Positions 16,101-26,326 of a DNA stretch of 64,000 nucleotides are shown here, piece after piece. Position 1 is the first letter of the stretch. Every line of letters begins with the position of its first letter. The position numbers and the translations under genes were made by a program. Location: positions 21,173,001-21,237,000 of the forward strand of contig NC_090782.1 in NCBI RefSeq assembly GCF_040054535.1, written 5' to 3'. The DNA comes from Antennarius striatus (Eukaryota > Chordata > Actinopteri > Lophiiformes > Antennariidae). The notes beneath the pieces were generated by a model, which did no database searches, had not been told where the DNA came from, and saw nothing but the letters and a program-made list of their open reading frames with translations.

Positions 16101-17357
16101 GTCTCACAGCATCGAGTGCGTACTTCAACAACGATCGCAGAATTCACCTCTTATAGAACACATCTAATGTGCTTCCTTTCTCTTTTTTCCCCAGGATGTT
16201 TCTTTTACTCTTATCTCCATTTCTTTTCCTTCTTCAGAGATATACCATCAACTTCTCTTATACTTTGCTTCCAGTTATGGTTTGTTGTAACAGTGTTTGC
16301 ACTCATCTGTGGTGCCAAATCCCTGAAAATAAATATCCACGGGCGTCCCAATCATAGAGTTTGGAGTTTCATGAAGTACACGTTACAATCACAAACTGAA
16401 AATCAAAAAAGGGTCCAAACAAGCGTGTCAAGCCTCAACAACCCATGTTCCTGTCTCCTTGTGATTTCACCCTTGTTCGTTTTCCCACAGGCTCACTTGC
16501 GCTCAGTGGACGTGAAGATCTTGCAGCAGCTGCTGGCGGTCCACGAAGGCATCGAGGCGGTGAAGTGGCTCCTGGAGGAGCGCAGCACCCTGACAAGCCG
16601 CTGCAGCAGCCTAACCAGCAGCCAGTACAGCCTGGGGGAGGGTCCCGACACCTCCTGGAGAGGATCATGGAGCAGCCTGCAGGACCCCAATGACAAGCTG
16701 GACAACATCTCCATCGGCAGCTACCTGGACACCTTAGCGGACGACATGGATGAGTACTGCCCCTCCAGCTCTGAGTCGGTCATCTGTTCCACCACGCCGC
16801 TGGCTTCAGAGAGTACTTTTGGGAGCCGGAAAGGTGGCGTGGTCACATCGGCCGGGCCCACCGCTGCGAGGTCTACCAATGGACCCGGAAGTGTAACTCA
16901 GGTAAATGAAAATGGAACTGGGACTGAAAACGGAACACATGTGAAAAGCGAGGTTACCAGTGCTGTTCCTGAGACTGGGATTATCGGGAACGAAACTGGG
17001 AAACCAGCTGTTCCTGTCGGTTCTCCCAAAGCTAAGCCCCAAGAGGGTTCCAAGAAAGATGCTCCTGTCTGGACCAAGGCTGCAAAGATGGGGAAAGGAA
17101 GCCCCGTTTCTAAGGGAAACATCCAGACTGAAGCTGTAAAGTCAAACGGTGCTCTGGAGAAAAGCACCACGCAGACCGGCATCCCAATCCGGCCCAACCT
17201 CAGCGAGAAACCGGGAATGACCCAGAGCCCCAAACTCAAACCTTACAAAAATGGAAAGATTGACTTGGAAACTTGTAAAATGAACGGCAAAATGCATCTG
17301 GAGTACGACGCACACTGGAAATGGGTGCAGTCGCAAGAGGATGTGACATTTTTGTAA
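8384..17357 (+). CDS. lurap1: Leucine rich adaptor protein 1 (LURAP1), 2 coding exons, complete
   Basis: Coding exons are 8384-8599 (ATG to donor ATG|GTAAGT) and 16491-17357 (acceptor CCCACAG|GCTCAC), phase 0, giving 360 residues. The N-terminus carries the family signature PDLKDIEVKIGRKTPEGLL; exon 2 begins with the leucine-rich block LRSVDVKILQQLLAVHEGIE and then KWLLEERSTLTSRCSSLTSSQYSL; the C-terminus is AHWKWVQSQEDVTFL, whose last residues (T-F-L) fit a class I PDZ ligand. The human adaptor (LRAP35a, about 239 residues) bridges MRCK and MYO18A in lamellar actomyosin and has also been linked to NF-kB activation. The DVTFL ending separates LURAP1 from the paralogue LURAP1L, although the NISIGSYLDTLADD block resembles both. 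The fish protein is longer because of a Gly/Lys/Thr/Asn-rich, probably disordered segment at roughly residues 180-330. An open frame extends upstream of exon 2 to 16086 but is intronic. Confidence 0.92.
8604..8657 (+). repeat. (TG)n microsatellite abutting the lurap1 splice donor
   Basis: About 27 uninterrupted TG units begin within the GTAAGTGTG donor sequence of lurap1 intron 1. A tract of this length is likely to vary among individuals. Confidence 0.95.
8930..9150 (+). repeat. Unclassified dispersed repeat, copy 2 of 3
   Basis: It contains 'cagacactggtggtggtggc' followed by 'tgatgattctgctgaatcag', which matches copy 3 (21815-21995) with a few changes. Both copies then carry a 'tggagaggatg'-like segment, a 'ttataa-gaca' segment and 'ggctaacarTGAA...gtgtcac' in the same order. 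The shared order over about 200 bases shows common origin rather than chance. Confidence 0.6.
10082..10112 (+). repeat. (TG)n microsatellite
   Basis: Perfect TG repeat in lurap1 intron 1, ending in a short CG-rich alternating stretch (tgcgcgca). Confidence 0.9.
11889..11912 (+). repeat. (TG)n microsatellite
   Basis: Short perfect TG repeat in lurap1 intron 1. Confidence 0.85.
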
Positions 17358-17578
17358 GATGGGTGATAACAGAGTTCAAAACGCAGAGCTGAAGGACAGA
17401 AGCGCAACCTGCTGTTTGTGAAATGCACATAATCAGGCTTTGTTTGAGCAACACTGGGTTTTGAAAGACAGAGTAACTTCTTTTGTCCCGTTGTTCCCCC
17501 CCGTGACTGCACTAACTTTCTATAAAAGATTGATGTCAGTATTAGGGTGAATGCACATTACAGGATTTTGACCACTTA

Positions 17579-17752
17579 CAGTATTTTCCGCACTATAAGG
17601 CGCACTGGGTTAAAAGGCGCACCTTCAATGAATGGCCCATTTTAAAAAAAAAACTGTTTTCATATATAAGGCGCACTGGTTTATAAGGCGCACTGTCAGT
17701 TTTTGAGAAAATTAAAGGTTTTTTGGTGCACCTTATAGTGCAGAAAATACTG
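17579..17752. mobile_element. Palindromic MITE (Tc1/mariner-like, TA target site) in lurap1 3'UTR
   Basis: The 174 bp element starts CAGTATTTTCCGCACTATAA and ends with the near-exact reverse complement (TTATAGTGCAGAAAATACTG), and both ends abut TA. The interior repeats 'ggcgcactg' units and has no coding capacity. The CAGTATTTTCCGCACTATAAGG terminus is familiar from vertebrate non-autonomous DNA transposons. It lies about 220 bases after the lurap1 stop, within the inferred 3'UTR, so the transcript could fold it into a hairpin. Confidence 0.8.
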
Positions 17753-18736
17753 TAGTTAAAAAAAGAGAAAAAAGTCGGCTGCGTCTAAGAGTTGAAGGAA
17801 AACCAGTTTTAAAATCCTGTGATAATTTTTCTCAGGGCCTTTCCTGATTATTTTCCCTAATTTCCTCTCTTTCTTTTCCCGGTCTTTTGCACAGTGACAT
17901 GATCAATATATAGTCTTCATCCCCTTTATCCAACAAGCAGTGCTGATTGAGCCCATTGTACTGACTTCAAGATGTAAAAGGTTTCCCAGATCGAGCGATA
18001 AATTAAATTTATTCCCTACATCATTTGAAATATACTCCAGCACTTAATGATTTCTCAATCAGATTATCGCTTGTTAAAAGCCCCGAGTGTAAGTGACCTC
18101 AGCAAAAAGTAGTGGATATTAAAACAGCAGCTAGTAAAAGTTTGTCTTTTAAAAAAAAACCGCACCCACTGCTAGCATTCGTGTGTTTGTGGACCTAATA
18201 CCTTCAGTGCTTAACCGACTATCTGCAATATTGTATATTCAGTGAATCTCAGTACAGCTACTCTGTGCATCAGGTAGGATTCTAGTCGTGACTTGGTTTG
18301 TAAGCAAATACTTAATATGGCTGATTGTTGTTGAACGGTATCCTGTTTTTACAAGCTGATGTTGTGCCTGATTTGTGTAAACCTTAGCTAATATGCCTGA
18401 CGACTACAATGTTATGATAATCACAGCTTTTTCACTGATATTATTACCTATTTTTGCCTCTGCTTTTGTGTACAAGCAGCTAAACCGACAGTCGTTGTGC
18501 TCTTGTCGTTTTGAGTATTGAGTGTTAAATGTGTTATTTTTGGTGGGGCGGATGTTGCATGCCTTGTGCTGAAAGCCTTATTGGTGAAATCGTGAGAAAT
18601 GCGAGGAGGACTGAACACAATCAGAGGAGAAAAGCAATATGTCATGAAGCCTTTCTACTGGCTTACATTAACCAGTTTCTTCAAATGAAATCTTATATTG
18701 TCGTCTCTTCTTCAGGAGTTTCCAAGACTGTCTTTT

Positions 18737-18740
<4 letters not shown>

Positions 18741-18767
<27 letters not shown>

Positions 18768-18768
18768 T
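18741..18768 (+). repeat. (TG)n microsatellite
   Basis: Perfect TG repeat preceded by a T-run, inside the inferred lurap1 3'UTR. Confidence 0.85.
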
Positions 18769-19266
18769 CATACATATACACATTTTAAGCTCAGCATGTC
18801 CATTTCTGTGAGCAACTGAAGTGTTTCCGCTCTGTCTTTCTTTTCCTATTGATGGAAATGTTCAGTCTGTGCCAACTTACACACAAACACACACAAAGCC
18901 CTCGCGCCAGACACCACTATACAGCCGGTACCACAGAAACAGTAACCAAAGTCCAGTTCTAGGAAGTCTTCTCAAACTGGACCTTGAACTTTATACAAGT
19001 TGGAACATTTTAAAAATCTTCATGTTTTTCTTTCCTTTAACTGAAAGCAGCAGAAAAGCATTTCTGGATTGGTTTTTTCAACCGGTTTATCATTCATCCA
19101 CCAAATAGACAAAAAGTCACACGAAACCTCTGTACCTGTTTAACATATGTGTTGGATGTAAAGCGACACTGCATGCCAAAGAGACTGGCTGCTCTGCTAG
19201 TTTGTGGGTTTTTTTCCCCCAAATTATCCGAGCCATTTGGGGAAAAACTATATTTTAGTGCAGGGG

Positions 19267-19272
19267 AATAAA
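19267..19272 (+). terminator. Candidate lurap1 polyadenylation signal
   Basis: Canonical AATAAA followed about 25-40 bases later by a GT-rich stretch (gtgctatggtgtgtcgtt), the usual arrangement for a vertebrate cleavage site. It is the first such hexamer downstream of the lurap1 stop. Confidence 0.6.
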
Positions 19273-19829
19273 CCTGTAAAACACATTACATCGTGCTATG
19301 GTGTGTCGTTCCCAAGTTATGTGGTAGCCCAAGATGTTGTACTGTGTTTTCACTTGGAACATCCAGTTTAAATTTACAGTATGGATATCACTTTTGAAGG
19401 ATTGTTTTTAGAGACATAACATCTGCGTCTTGACGAAATTGGAAGTGTTTCTGACAAATTTGTGGAAAATACAGTTTATTCCAAGCTGTAAGTTTACATC
19501 CAAACCCGTCTCTGTTGTAAACACGACACATAATCTTCCCGTTTCTTTCCTTTCATGATGTCTGGGATTTATCAGATGCCTCATGTGTGAAATGTTTGCT
19601 TTGGCCCTTGCCTAGGCACCCTCCAGCTATTCTGGGCACAAGACAAACAGCATGATTACATAGATGAGTGGATATCCACATGGTTGTCATGACAATGAGA
19701 CCGCCGAGGCTTCAGCTCTTGAGGCTGCGTAAAACAACTGTCATCGCAGCACCAGTAGCAGGATCTCTCTGGATGATGACAGGTGAAGTGATAGAGGTTA
19801 CCTGGTGACGCAGAGTCCCTAAAACAATC

Positions 19830-19861
19830 AATTTGTGATCGATTCTAATTGATCACAAATT
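19830..19861. repeat. Short perfect inverted repeat
   Basis: Arms AATTTGTGATC (19830-19840) and GATCACAAATT (19851-19861) are exact reverse complements around a 10-base loop. It may form a small hairpin; no element is recognised around it. Confidence 0.7.
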
Positions 19862-20400
19862 ACAAAACCTTCAGATTATGCCAAATTGGACACAATTTTG
19901 TGAGGAATCATACGTTTTTAATGGTTCCATTTTCTTTCTAAATTGTAATCATAATAATAAAACGATTATAAATATTTTAGGGTTATTTTTTCCTTTTCTT
20001 TTCACTATGCAGTGAATTAATGCACATATAGACATTCCTAGCTTTGACTGTCCTTAATCTTCTTCATTGCTACACTACTCATAGTCTCAATGATCCATCC
20101 TGAAATGCTGTCAAGAACCTTTTGCCTGCATGTTTTTGCCATTTTATTACAAGCTAAAAGGCAGGCATTGCGTCTCCCAGGACACATAATAGATAAAAAG
20201 TAAGCTGAGCAGCCGGATGCAGCTATAGCAGCTAAGAGGAAGCTTCCACTCCCAGTGTCTTGCCGTTTGCTTCCTTCCTACACAACACACACAAGCACAA
20301 CTTACGCCCAGGTCGACACGGGTCTTGACAGCTTCTCAAAGAGAGCCATTAAGACATTTACTTGAATCTTATTTATATTTTATCCGCGTGTTCCATTCAG

Positions 20401-20586
20401 ATCCCAAAACTGGTTAAGAAGTGGAAGCCACTTGAAATAAACCCCGTTGAGTTCACACTGGGTTCTGAACTGAATCCAAAACTGAATATAGCCAAAACAA
20501 AAGCTCTGAGGTTTACGAGACAAAAACCACAGAAAACCAACTGCAGTTCACTGGATCGGCTGAATATCAATATCTCGCTTGAGTGA
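20401..20586 (+). CDS. Weak candidate terminal exon of unknown gene
   Basis: A plausible acceptor (ttccattcag) at 20400 opens a 61-codon frame (beginning IPKLVKKWKPLEIN) to a TGA at 20584-20586, with AATAAA 100 bases later at 20685-20690. The predicted peptide is Lys/Asn-rich and I recognise no family. No matching upstream exon was found between lurap1 and this point. It may be a chance frame, a retained TE piece or the last exon of an unannotated plus-strand transcript. Confidence 0.15.
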   Translation: MPKLVKKWKPLEINPVEFTLGSELNPKLNIAKTKALRFTRQKPQKTNCSSLDRLNINISLE

Positions 20587-21144
20587 CTGGAACTGTTTTT
20601 ATTTCCATGACATGAAATCTGATTTTATAATGCAATTTGTGAGAAATACTGTATGTATTTTTTTCTTTGTGGAAATGTTGAACTAATAAACGATTATGTT
20701 CATTCATGTGGAGAATTATATTATGCAGTCTGTAAGTTATGCTAGCTTATCCAATGATTAAAAATATTTTAAGTGTTTTGGCTGTTTTTATTCCGTTTTG
20801 GGTTTTTTTAAATCAAGTGAATCTGGAAGAAAATCAACACCAACTTCTAAACAACAAGAACAACAACTTCAGCAGCTTTTTCTTTCTTGACTGCTTCGTG
20901 TAAAATACTCTGAGTGCTTTCACTGAAACTTATTGAGATTTCTGATCAATATTTGGCTCATCCTTCAGACAAAGGTTCATCAATGCAGATCCATTAGCAC
21001 TCAAAGCACTCAACTTCTATTTCCCAAAGCCACTTCATAGATGATGATGTAGTACTACTGTTTGCAGGAAAGAGAAAGCATCGCTGCCCTGTCTAGATTC
21101 TGAATATTAGGATATACAAGTGTTCAAATACATCATGTACATCA

Positions 21145-21165
21145 CATATATATATATATATATAA

Positions 21166-21202
<37 letters not shown>
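21145..21202 (+). repeat. (TA)n microsatellite
   Basis: Nearly pure TA repeat interrupted once by AAGTA. Self-complementary and likely length-variable. Confidence 0.9.
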
Positions 21203-21203
<1 letters not shown>

Positions 21204-21814
21204 TGACATTCACAACTTTAAAAAACTCATGTTTTTAGATTTATTTTTTTGCTTAAGCATTGATGTCTGCCAGCTTTATGCTATATGTCAACAACTTCAA
21301 ATAGACGTGAAAAAGAAATTAAAGGTAATGATTTATGAGGATGCCAATCAACACTAGTTGTATAAAATGTACAATACGTATGATTGTAGATTACAGTAGC
21401 TTGCACAGATCCCAGACCCGAAGCACGTTGTTAATAGAATAGGGAATTTCATTAGGTTGATTCCACTCTCTTTTTATCCATTAAATAAACAGTCAGCACT
21501 AAGTTTACATTTCCTGTTGTTCTGAATATTTGGGAACATACTTTTACCTTCGAAGGTCGAGAAAACACCCCCCCTATTGATAATGAAAAATTAATCTCTT
21601 CATTAGCCATTCTACCTGATCACAACTCCTAATACACTGCCAGCTTCTAGAGGTCGTAAATCTCATCCCAGTGAGACAATGAAGAAAGACAAGGCGATGG
21701 AATCGTGAGGTTTTTTTGGTAGACCAGAAAATAAATTGAACGGTTTAACAGAATGTGGCGATGATGGGAACGCGTGAGGCTGAAAAGGCGGAGCTTCTGT
21801 AAAAGAATGGTGTT

Positions 21815-21995
21815 ATGGTGTCTCCAGACACTGGTGGTGGTGGCTGATGACTTTGCCGAGACTGGTGAGGCTAATGAAACACAAATGTTGAATAACCAGC
21901 GGTGGAGAGGATGAAGGGTTGGCAGCAAGGATGAATTATAAAGACAATCTTGATTAGAAAAGACAGCGCCAGGATGCTAGGCTAACAATGAAGGT
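21815..21995 (+). repeat. Unclassified dispersed repeat, copy 3 of 3
   Basis: It contains 'tccagacactggtggtggtg' followed by 'gctgatgactttgccgagac', then 'agcggtggagaggatgaagg' and 'ctaggctaacaatgaagg'. The order of blocks matches copy 2 at 8930-9150, and the central part matches copy 1 at 7645-7765. All three copies lie in the plus orientation. No coding frame is preserved across copies. Confidence 0.6.
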
Positions 21996-22689
21996 GTGTC
22001 ACCATGCTATCGGACAGACGTTACCAGCTGGTATCAAAGTAAATACAAAAGCAGTTTGTGTGCTCTTCCGATCGACAGGTGATCCTTTTGTGTTGACTTC
22101 AGGCTGCTTCCTTTCTTTCGTAATCCAAACAACGCTTCCCAGCGAAGCTAACATGCCGCCATCAGTCATTGATTTTTTTACATTTTTTTTGCCATCCAGG
22201 AGACAGTGGTTTCTTTTCCATTAATGCACAGCTCTACTAACTGAAGCAGATCGTTTGCAGCTGGTTGTTTCCGCCTTAGTCAGCAGAATGCACCACTTAC
22301 AACCATTACACCCTCCAACCTAAACGAAGCAAATACTGCCATTGGTACTTGTATTTGCGCACGTTTTTCTCTCCGCCACAGTGGGCGGTAGGTATATGGA
22401 AAGGACACCAACAACGTAGGTATGCATTAAAAGTGCAGTGAAACAGTAGGAAAAGGAAAGGTGTGGACCTGGAGGTGTGGACCCAGGAGCAGGCTGGTGA
22501 TCGAGGAGACTTTTAAAAAGTATCATTAAGAATTGAGGGAAATGTACTTGTTTGTTTTATTTCTGCTTCAGATGAGATGATGTAACTTAGCGGGAAGACT
22601 GGAAGCAGGTGCAAACAGTCAAAAAAAAAGTATACTTTTTTTTCTATTTCTTTTTCTCCTGGTGTTTATCCAGTATTATTTGTTATGTA

Positions 22690-22750
22690 ATGCCTGAGCA
22701 GTGGATATATACAATTTCCTCCGGGATTAATAAAGTATCTATCTATCTAT
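22690..22750 (+). mobile_element. 3' tail of a fish retrotransposon
   Basis: The stretch 'atttcctccgggattaataa' followed by 'agtatctatctatctatt' is the well-known 3' end of fish non-LTR retrotransposons or their SINE partners, with (ATCT)n as the terminal repeat. The 5' extent is unclear and the exact family cannot be named from this tail. Confidence 0.5.
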
Positions 22751-24148
22751 TGGAATTTGTAAAATAATTTTTTATGCCTCCCCATTGATTAGGCTACGTG
22801 CTAACCGCCTCCTGGTTGCATCTTCATTTTTGAGACAGACATAAATGCAGTGCGGATCCTTCAACAGCGGGGGGAAAAAGAAGAAGTGAAACAAAAACAT
22901 ATCTGCTTCTTCAGATCGCCTTACTCCTTCCATCCGTTCAATTAGGTTGAGGATAACAGTTATAAGCTGCAGGTTTCCAACCACATACTGTCACTACTTT
23001 CCTCCAGTAGACCTCAGAGTCATGACAGCAACAAAAGTCTTCCAAAACTTGAAGGGAAAAGAACAGAGCAGGAGAGGAAACCACAGATCATGACCTCTTA
23101 ATCCCCTGATGGTCAAAAACCACCAGAGCGGGGAATGAAATGAAGATTTTCACAAAGGAGTCTGTAAAAACTATTACGGAGAGATAACAGTACTACTTAT
23201 TTATCTTAAAGTAATGTGAGACAATGGGAGTTTGAATGGAAAAGCCAACCCATTGACTGGGAATAAAATACACTTACAAAATAAAGTTCTAAAGTTATAG
23301 TTGTACTAAAAACACTATTTAAGTCTAATCTTTACCTTTCAATAACTATTTTTTGTCCATTTGTGAGGACAAAGCAAGGAAACATCCTGACACACCATTT
23401 CTCCATGATACATTTTTTATGTTAAGCTTTCCATATCCAATCATTGGGAGTCATGCGTCCGTTCACCTGAGGACAACAAGGCCAATAAACTCTGTTTTAA
23501 CTCCAGATCTGGTCTCCTGAGAGATGAACCTCGTCTCATTCACTTTTAAAAGCTTCATTATGTTTTACTGCCTCATTAATGGGAAGAAAGCGACGCTACG
23601 TGAGCAGTCAGATTGGAACAAACAGTAAAGCTCTATCATGCTGAAGGAACAATATCTTGCAATAATTCTGCGTCCAACCCTCCAGGGGTAACCAGCCACC
23701 TGCTCCCACTGGCCGACCCGGTCTTTTCCTTTTAAAGTAATCTCAATTTATCAGTGTGAACGCTTTAGTTTCATGTCATTAATCCCACTGTATTTTCCTC
23801 CCCCCTTAACTTAACATCTATTTGGATCACCATAACACTTTATTATGACGTTCCCAGACAGAGGAATGTGCAAATTTATCCCACGAGCTAGTAAGGTGCT
23901 GATGGGTGTTTTTACTCGTGGAGGACCCTGGGCTCCATGGGGAGGCTGGGGGAAACAAACAAAGGGGCAGAACTGGGCCATGGTGTTCCCATGTGATGTA
24001 GCAACGAGGGTCAAGGTCAGCAGAGGCCGGGTTTTTCGGGAACTGTTGTCGCCATTTCTAAAAGCTGCTTGAAGATTTCGCTGTGAGTCGAGTCTTATGA
24101 TGGACGAGGATGAAACCATCTGCTTTGCATTAGCATGACTGGATATGC

Positions 24149-24168
24149 ATGTGTGTGTGTGTGTGTGT
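24149..24168 (+). repeat. (TG)n microsatellite
   Basis: Short TG repeat in the lurap1-lepr spacer. Confidence 0.75.
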
Positions 24169-25982
24169 GCATGAGTGTGTGAGTCTTTCTCAGCAGCTGG
24201 AATCTTCAGCTGTAACATACGTGCACGCAATGGTCACCGAGGGCGGAGCTCACTGATGAACGTTTGCGTGGCATCCGCTGCTAACCTCATCTGTGAGTAA
24301 CTGTTCAAAGACAAAACAGGCCGGCTCGTTTTTGGCTCTGCTCTGGTCGTCACAGATCAGAGGAATATCTTCAGATGGGTGGGGGGGCAGAAAGTATAGA
24401 CAGAAGCCTGGGGTGTTGCCCTACCGCATGCCTGTTGTGGACCTCAAACCAATTAGATCTTAATTGAGTATCAGAGTGAAAGGAGGCTGTTGGACTGAGC
24501 TGCTTTCAGCCTGTTAGCCAGAGACAAACATGCGTTGTGACACGCATTGACCGATCCGGAGGTATTTCACTCATCCGACCCATTTCTGTAAAAACGCAGC
24601 CGCGGGTCAAGGCTCATATGCATCCCGTGTGTTCTCCCACATGTCAGCGGATAAATAGGTTTTGCCATGCAAATGATCGGGTCAGCGGTTTGGGTCACAA
24701 TATCAGATCACGTCTCTCGAGTATGTGGGGTAATGGTTATTTCCCTTCTGTTCACAAGTGATGGGTCAGAATCGACACACTTTCATAGACCCAGTTTGTT
24801 AACCTCCAAAAAAGGACGATAAAATATCTTCCTTCTTTCAGATTCACCTCTCGCTTCATTTCCATCCACCAATCATGATCCCGGATTGAATGTGATGATG
24901 TTTGAACGCTTATTTGGTCACAGCCTATCAAACCCAATCAAATCACACCAACACAGATGTTATGTTCACATTGTCTCACCATCTTGGAGTCACATCACTG
25001 GAAAATCACTAAATTAACTAGTTTGTGTCTGTGCGTGATGATTTAAGTAACCTAACAGGCCTGTAATTTCTCACATATTTTAATACCCTGTTTGAGTCAG
25101 CAGTATGAAAGTGTTCCAAATCCTCTCTGAGTGCACTAGAAAGGGCCTCAAAGAGGGTCTGGGGGGGTCAGCACAGCTTCTGTCTGCATGCTTTTCCCAT
25201 TCTTACTCCCTCCCTCGCTGTTTTCCTGCTCTAATCCACCTGCTCCTGCTGCAGCATATTTACAGCTCTTGTTTCCCCACTGCGGCCTCTCTACATAAAT
25301 ATATTTAACCGTTACTATTTTATTTTTCCTCGCTCCTCTTTTGCCGTTTGTCCATCCTTCTCCTTGAGAATGTTGATTACATGGATTTCCCTGTAACTGA
25401 GCTGCAGTTGAGCCAAGATTCCACACAGAGATAGAGAGAGAGACTTTACATTCCCAGAGAAACCAAAGCTATCCCGACTTACAGCGCTGCGATGCCTGGC
25501 AACCGAGCTAAGTTTCATTTTGTCAGACTGAAAGAGGGAGTGCAGCCAAATGCAGTGTGCACAAGCAGAGTTTTACTCACTTCTTTATTATTGAGTTTTG
25601 CAGTAATCTTAACTTTCAGATGCTGAGGGCTTCAAAGTTAAAGATAAAAGTCAGAAGCCAAAGCCCTTCACGACTGCTGCGGGAATTGATACCAGGCAAT
25701 CAATGAAGGATTTTCAATGTTGAGCCTCTAAATCTTTTCCCTGATTCCACTTTAAAGAACTGATGACAACAAGCGGTGCATAAAAAGTGACAAAACCGCA
25801 ACCCTTGATGTCTAAGGAAAACTTTTGATGGATGCTTGATAAAAGCATGTTGTGCAAAACCCATTAGTGAATGATGTAATGTTAATGAAGACATTTTTCA
25901 GGACCCCCAGCTGATGAGAAAGACCTTGGACATTTTTTTTTTCCCATTTTCACAGTGATTTCACTACATCTGGTTTGCTTTA

Positions 25983-26326
25983 GGGCGGCACGGTGGCGCA
26001 GTGGGTAGCACTGCCGCCTCACAACACGGCGGTTTCGGGTTCGAGTCCCGCTCTCTGCAGAGTTGGCATGTTCTCCCCTTGTCTGCTTGGGTTCTCTCCG
26101 GGTTCTCCGGCTTCCTCCCACCTCCAAAAGCTTGCGCTTCAGGTTGATTGGCAGGACCCAAAATTACCCGTAGGAGTGATTGTGTGTGTGCATGCGCGTG
26201 GCTCCGCGGTGCAATGGTGTCATGCCCGGAGTGTCCCCCGCCTCACGCCCCATGCCAGCTGAGATAGCCTCCAGCTCCTGACCCGCTACGGCAAATGAAT
26301 CAGCAGACAATCAGTGAATGAATGAA
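25983..26326 (+). mobile_element. Full-length tRNA-derived SINE with 12 bp target-site duplication
   Basis: The element begins GGGCGGCACGGTGGCGCAGT. An RNA polymerase III A box (TGGCGCAGTGG, 25994-26004) and B box (GGTTCGAGTCC, 26038-26048) are intact. The body has the familiar 'catgttctccccttgtctgc' and 'gggttctccggcttcctccc' segments of teleost SINEs, and the tail is a short (GAAT)n run. It is flanked by a perfect duplication, TGGTTTGCTTTA, at 25971-25982 and 26327-26338. The intact duplication suggests a comparatively recent insertion. Apparent open frames on both strands here are products of the SINE. Confidence 0.88.

Larger units (their letters stand above)
8600..16490 (+). other. lurap1 intron 1 (7.9 kb)
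   Basis: The intron lies between the phase-0 coding exons. It holds the donor-adjacent (TG)n tract, dispersed repeat copy 2 (about 8930-9150), TG tracts near 10082 and 11889, and otherwise AT-rich sequence. Open frames such as 13026-13283 and 14280-14480 have no recognisable domain and no convincing exon borders. I see no nested gene. Confidence 0.7.
17358..19290 (+). other. lurap1 3'UTR (inferred)
   Basis: From the lurap1 stop to the first good polyadenylation signal is about 1.9 kb. The interval contains the MITE at 17579-17752 and a TG tract near 18741. No AATAAA occurs before 19267, which supports one long 3'UTR. Small open frames here (for example 18529-18819) follow the microsatellite or have no recognisable content. 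Confidence 0.5.

Noticed and set aside
16086..16490. Open frame continuous with lurap1 exon 2 extending upstream to an ATG at 16086
   Set aside because: The peptide before 16491 has no family similarity, and a good acceptor (TTTCCCACAG) sits exactly where the conserved LRSVDVKILQQLL block begins; exon 1 at 8384-8599 supplies the true N-terminus.
25983..26060. tRNA gene
   Set aside because: A and B boxes are present, but the sequence does not fold as a tRNA and is followed by a SINE body, tail and target-site duplication.
25882..26262. Protein-coding frames on both strands (RDSNPKPPCC-type peptides)
   Set aside because: They are translations of the SINE.
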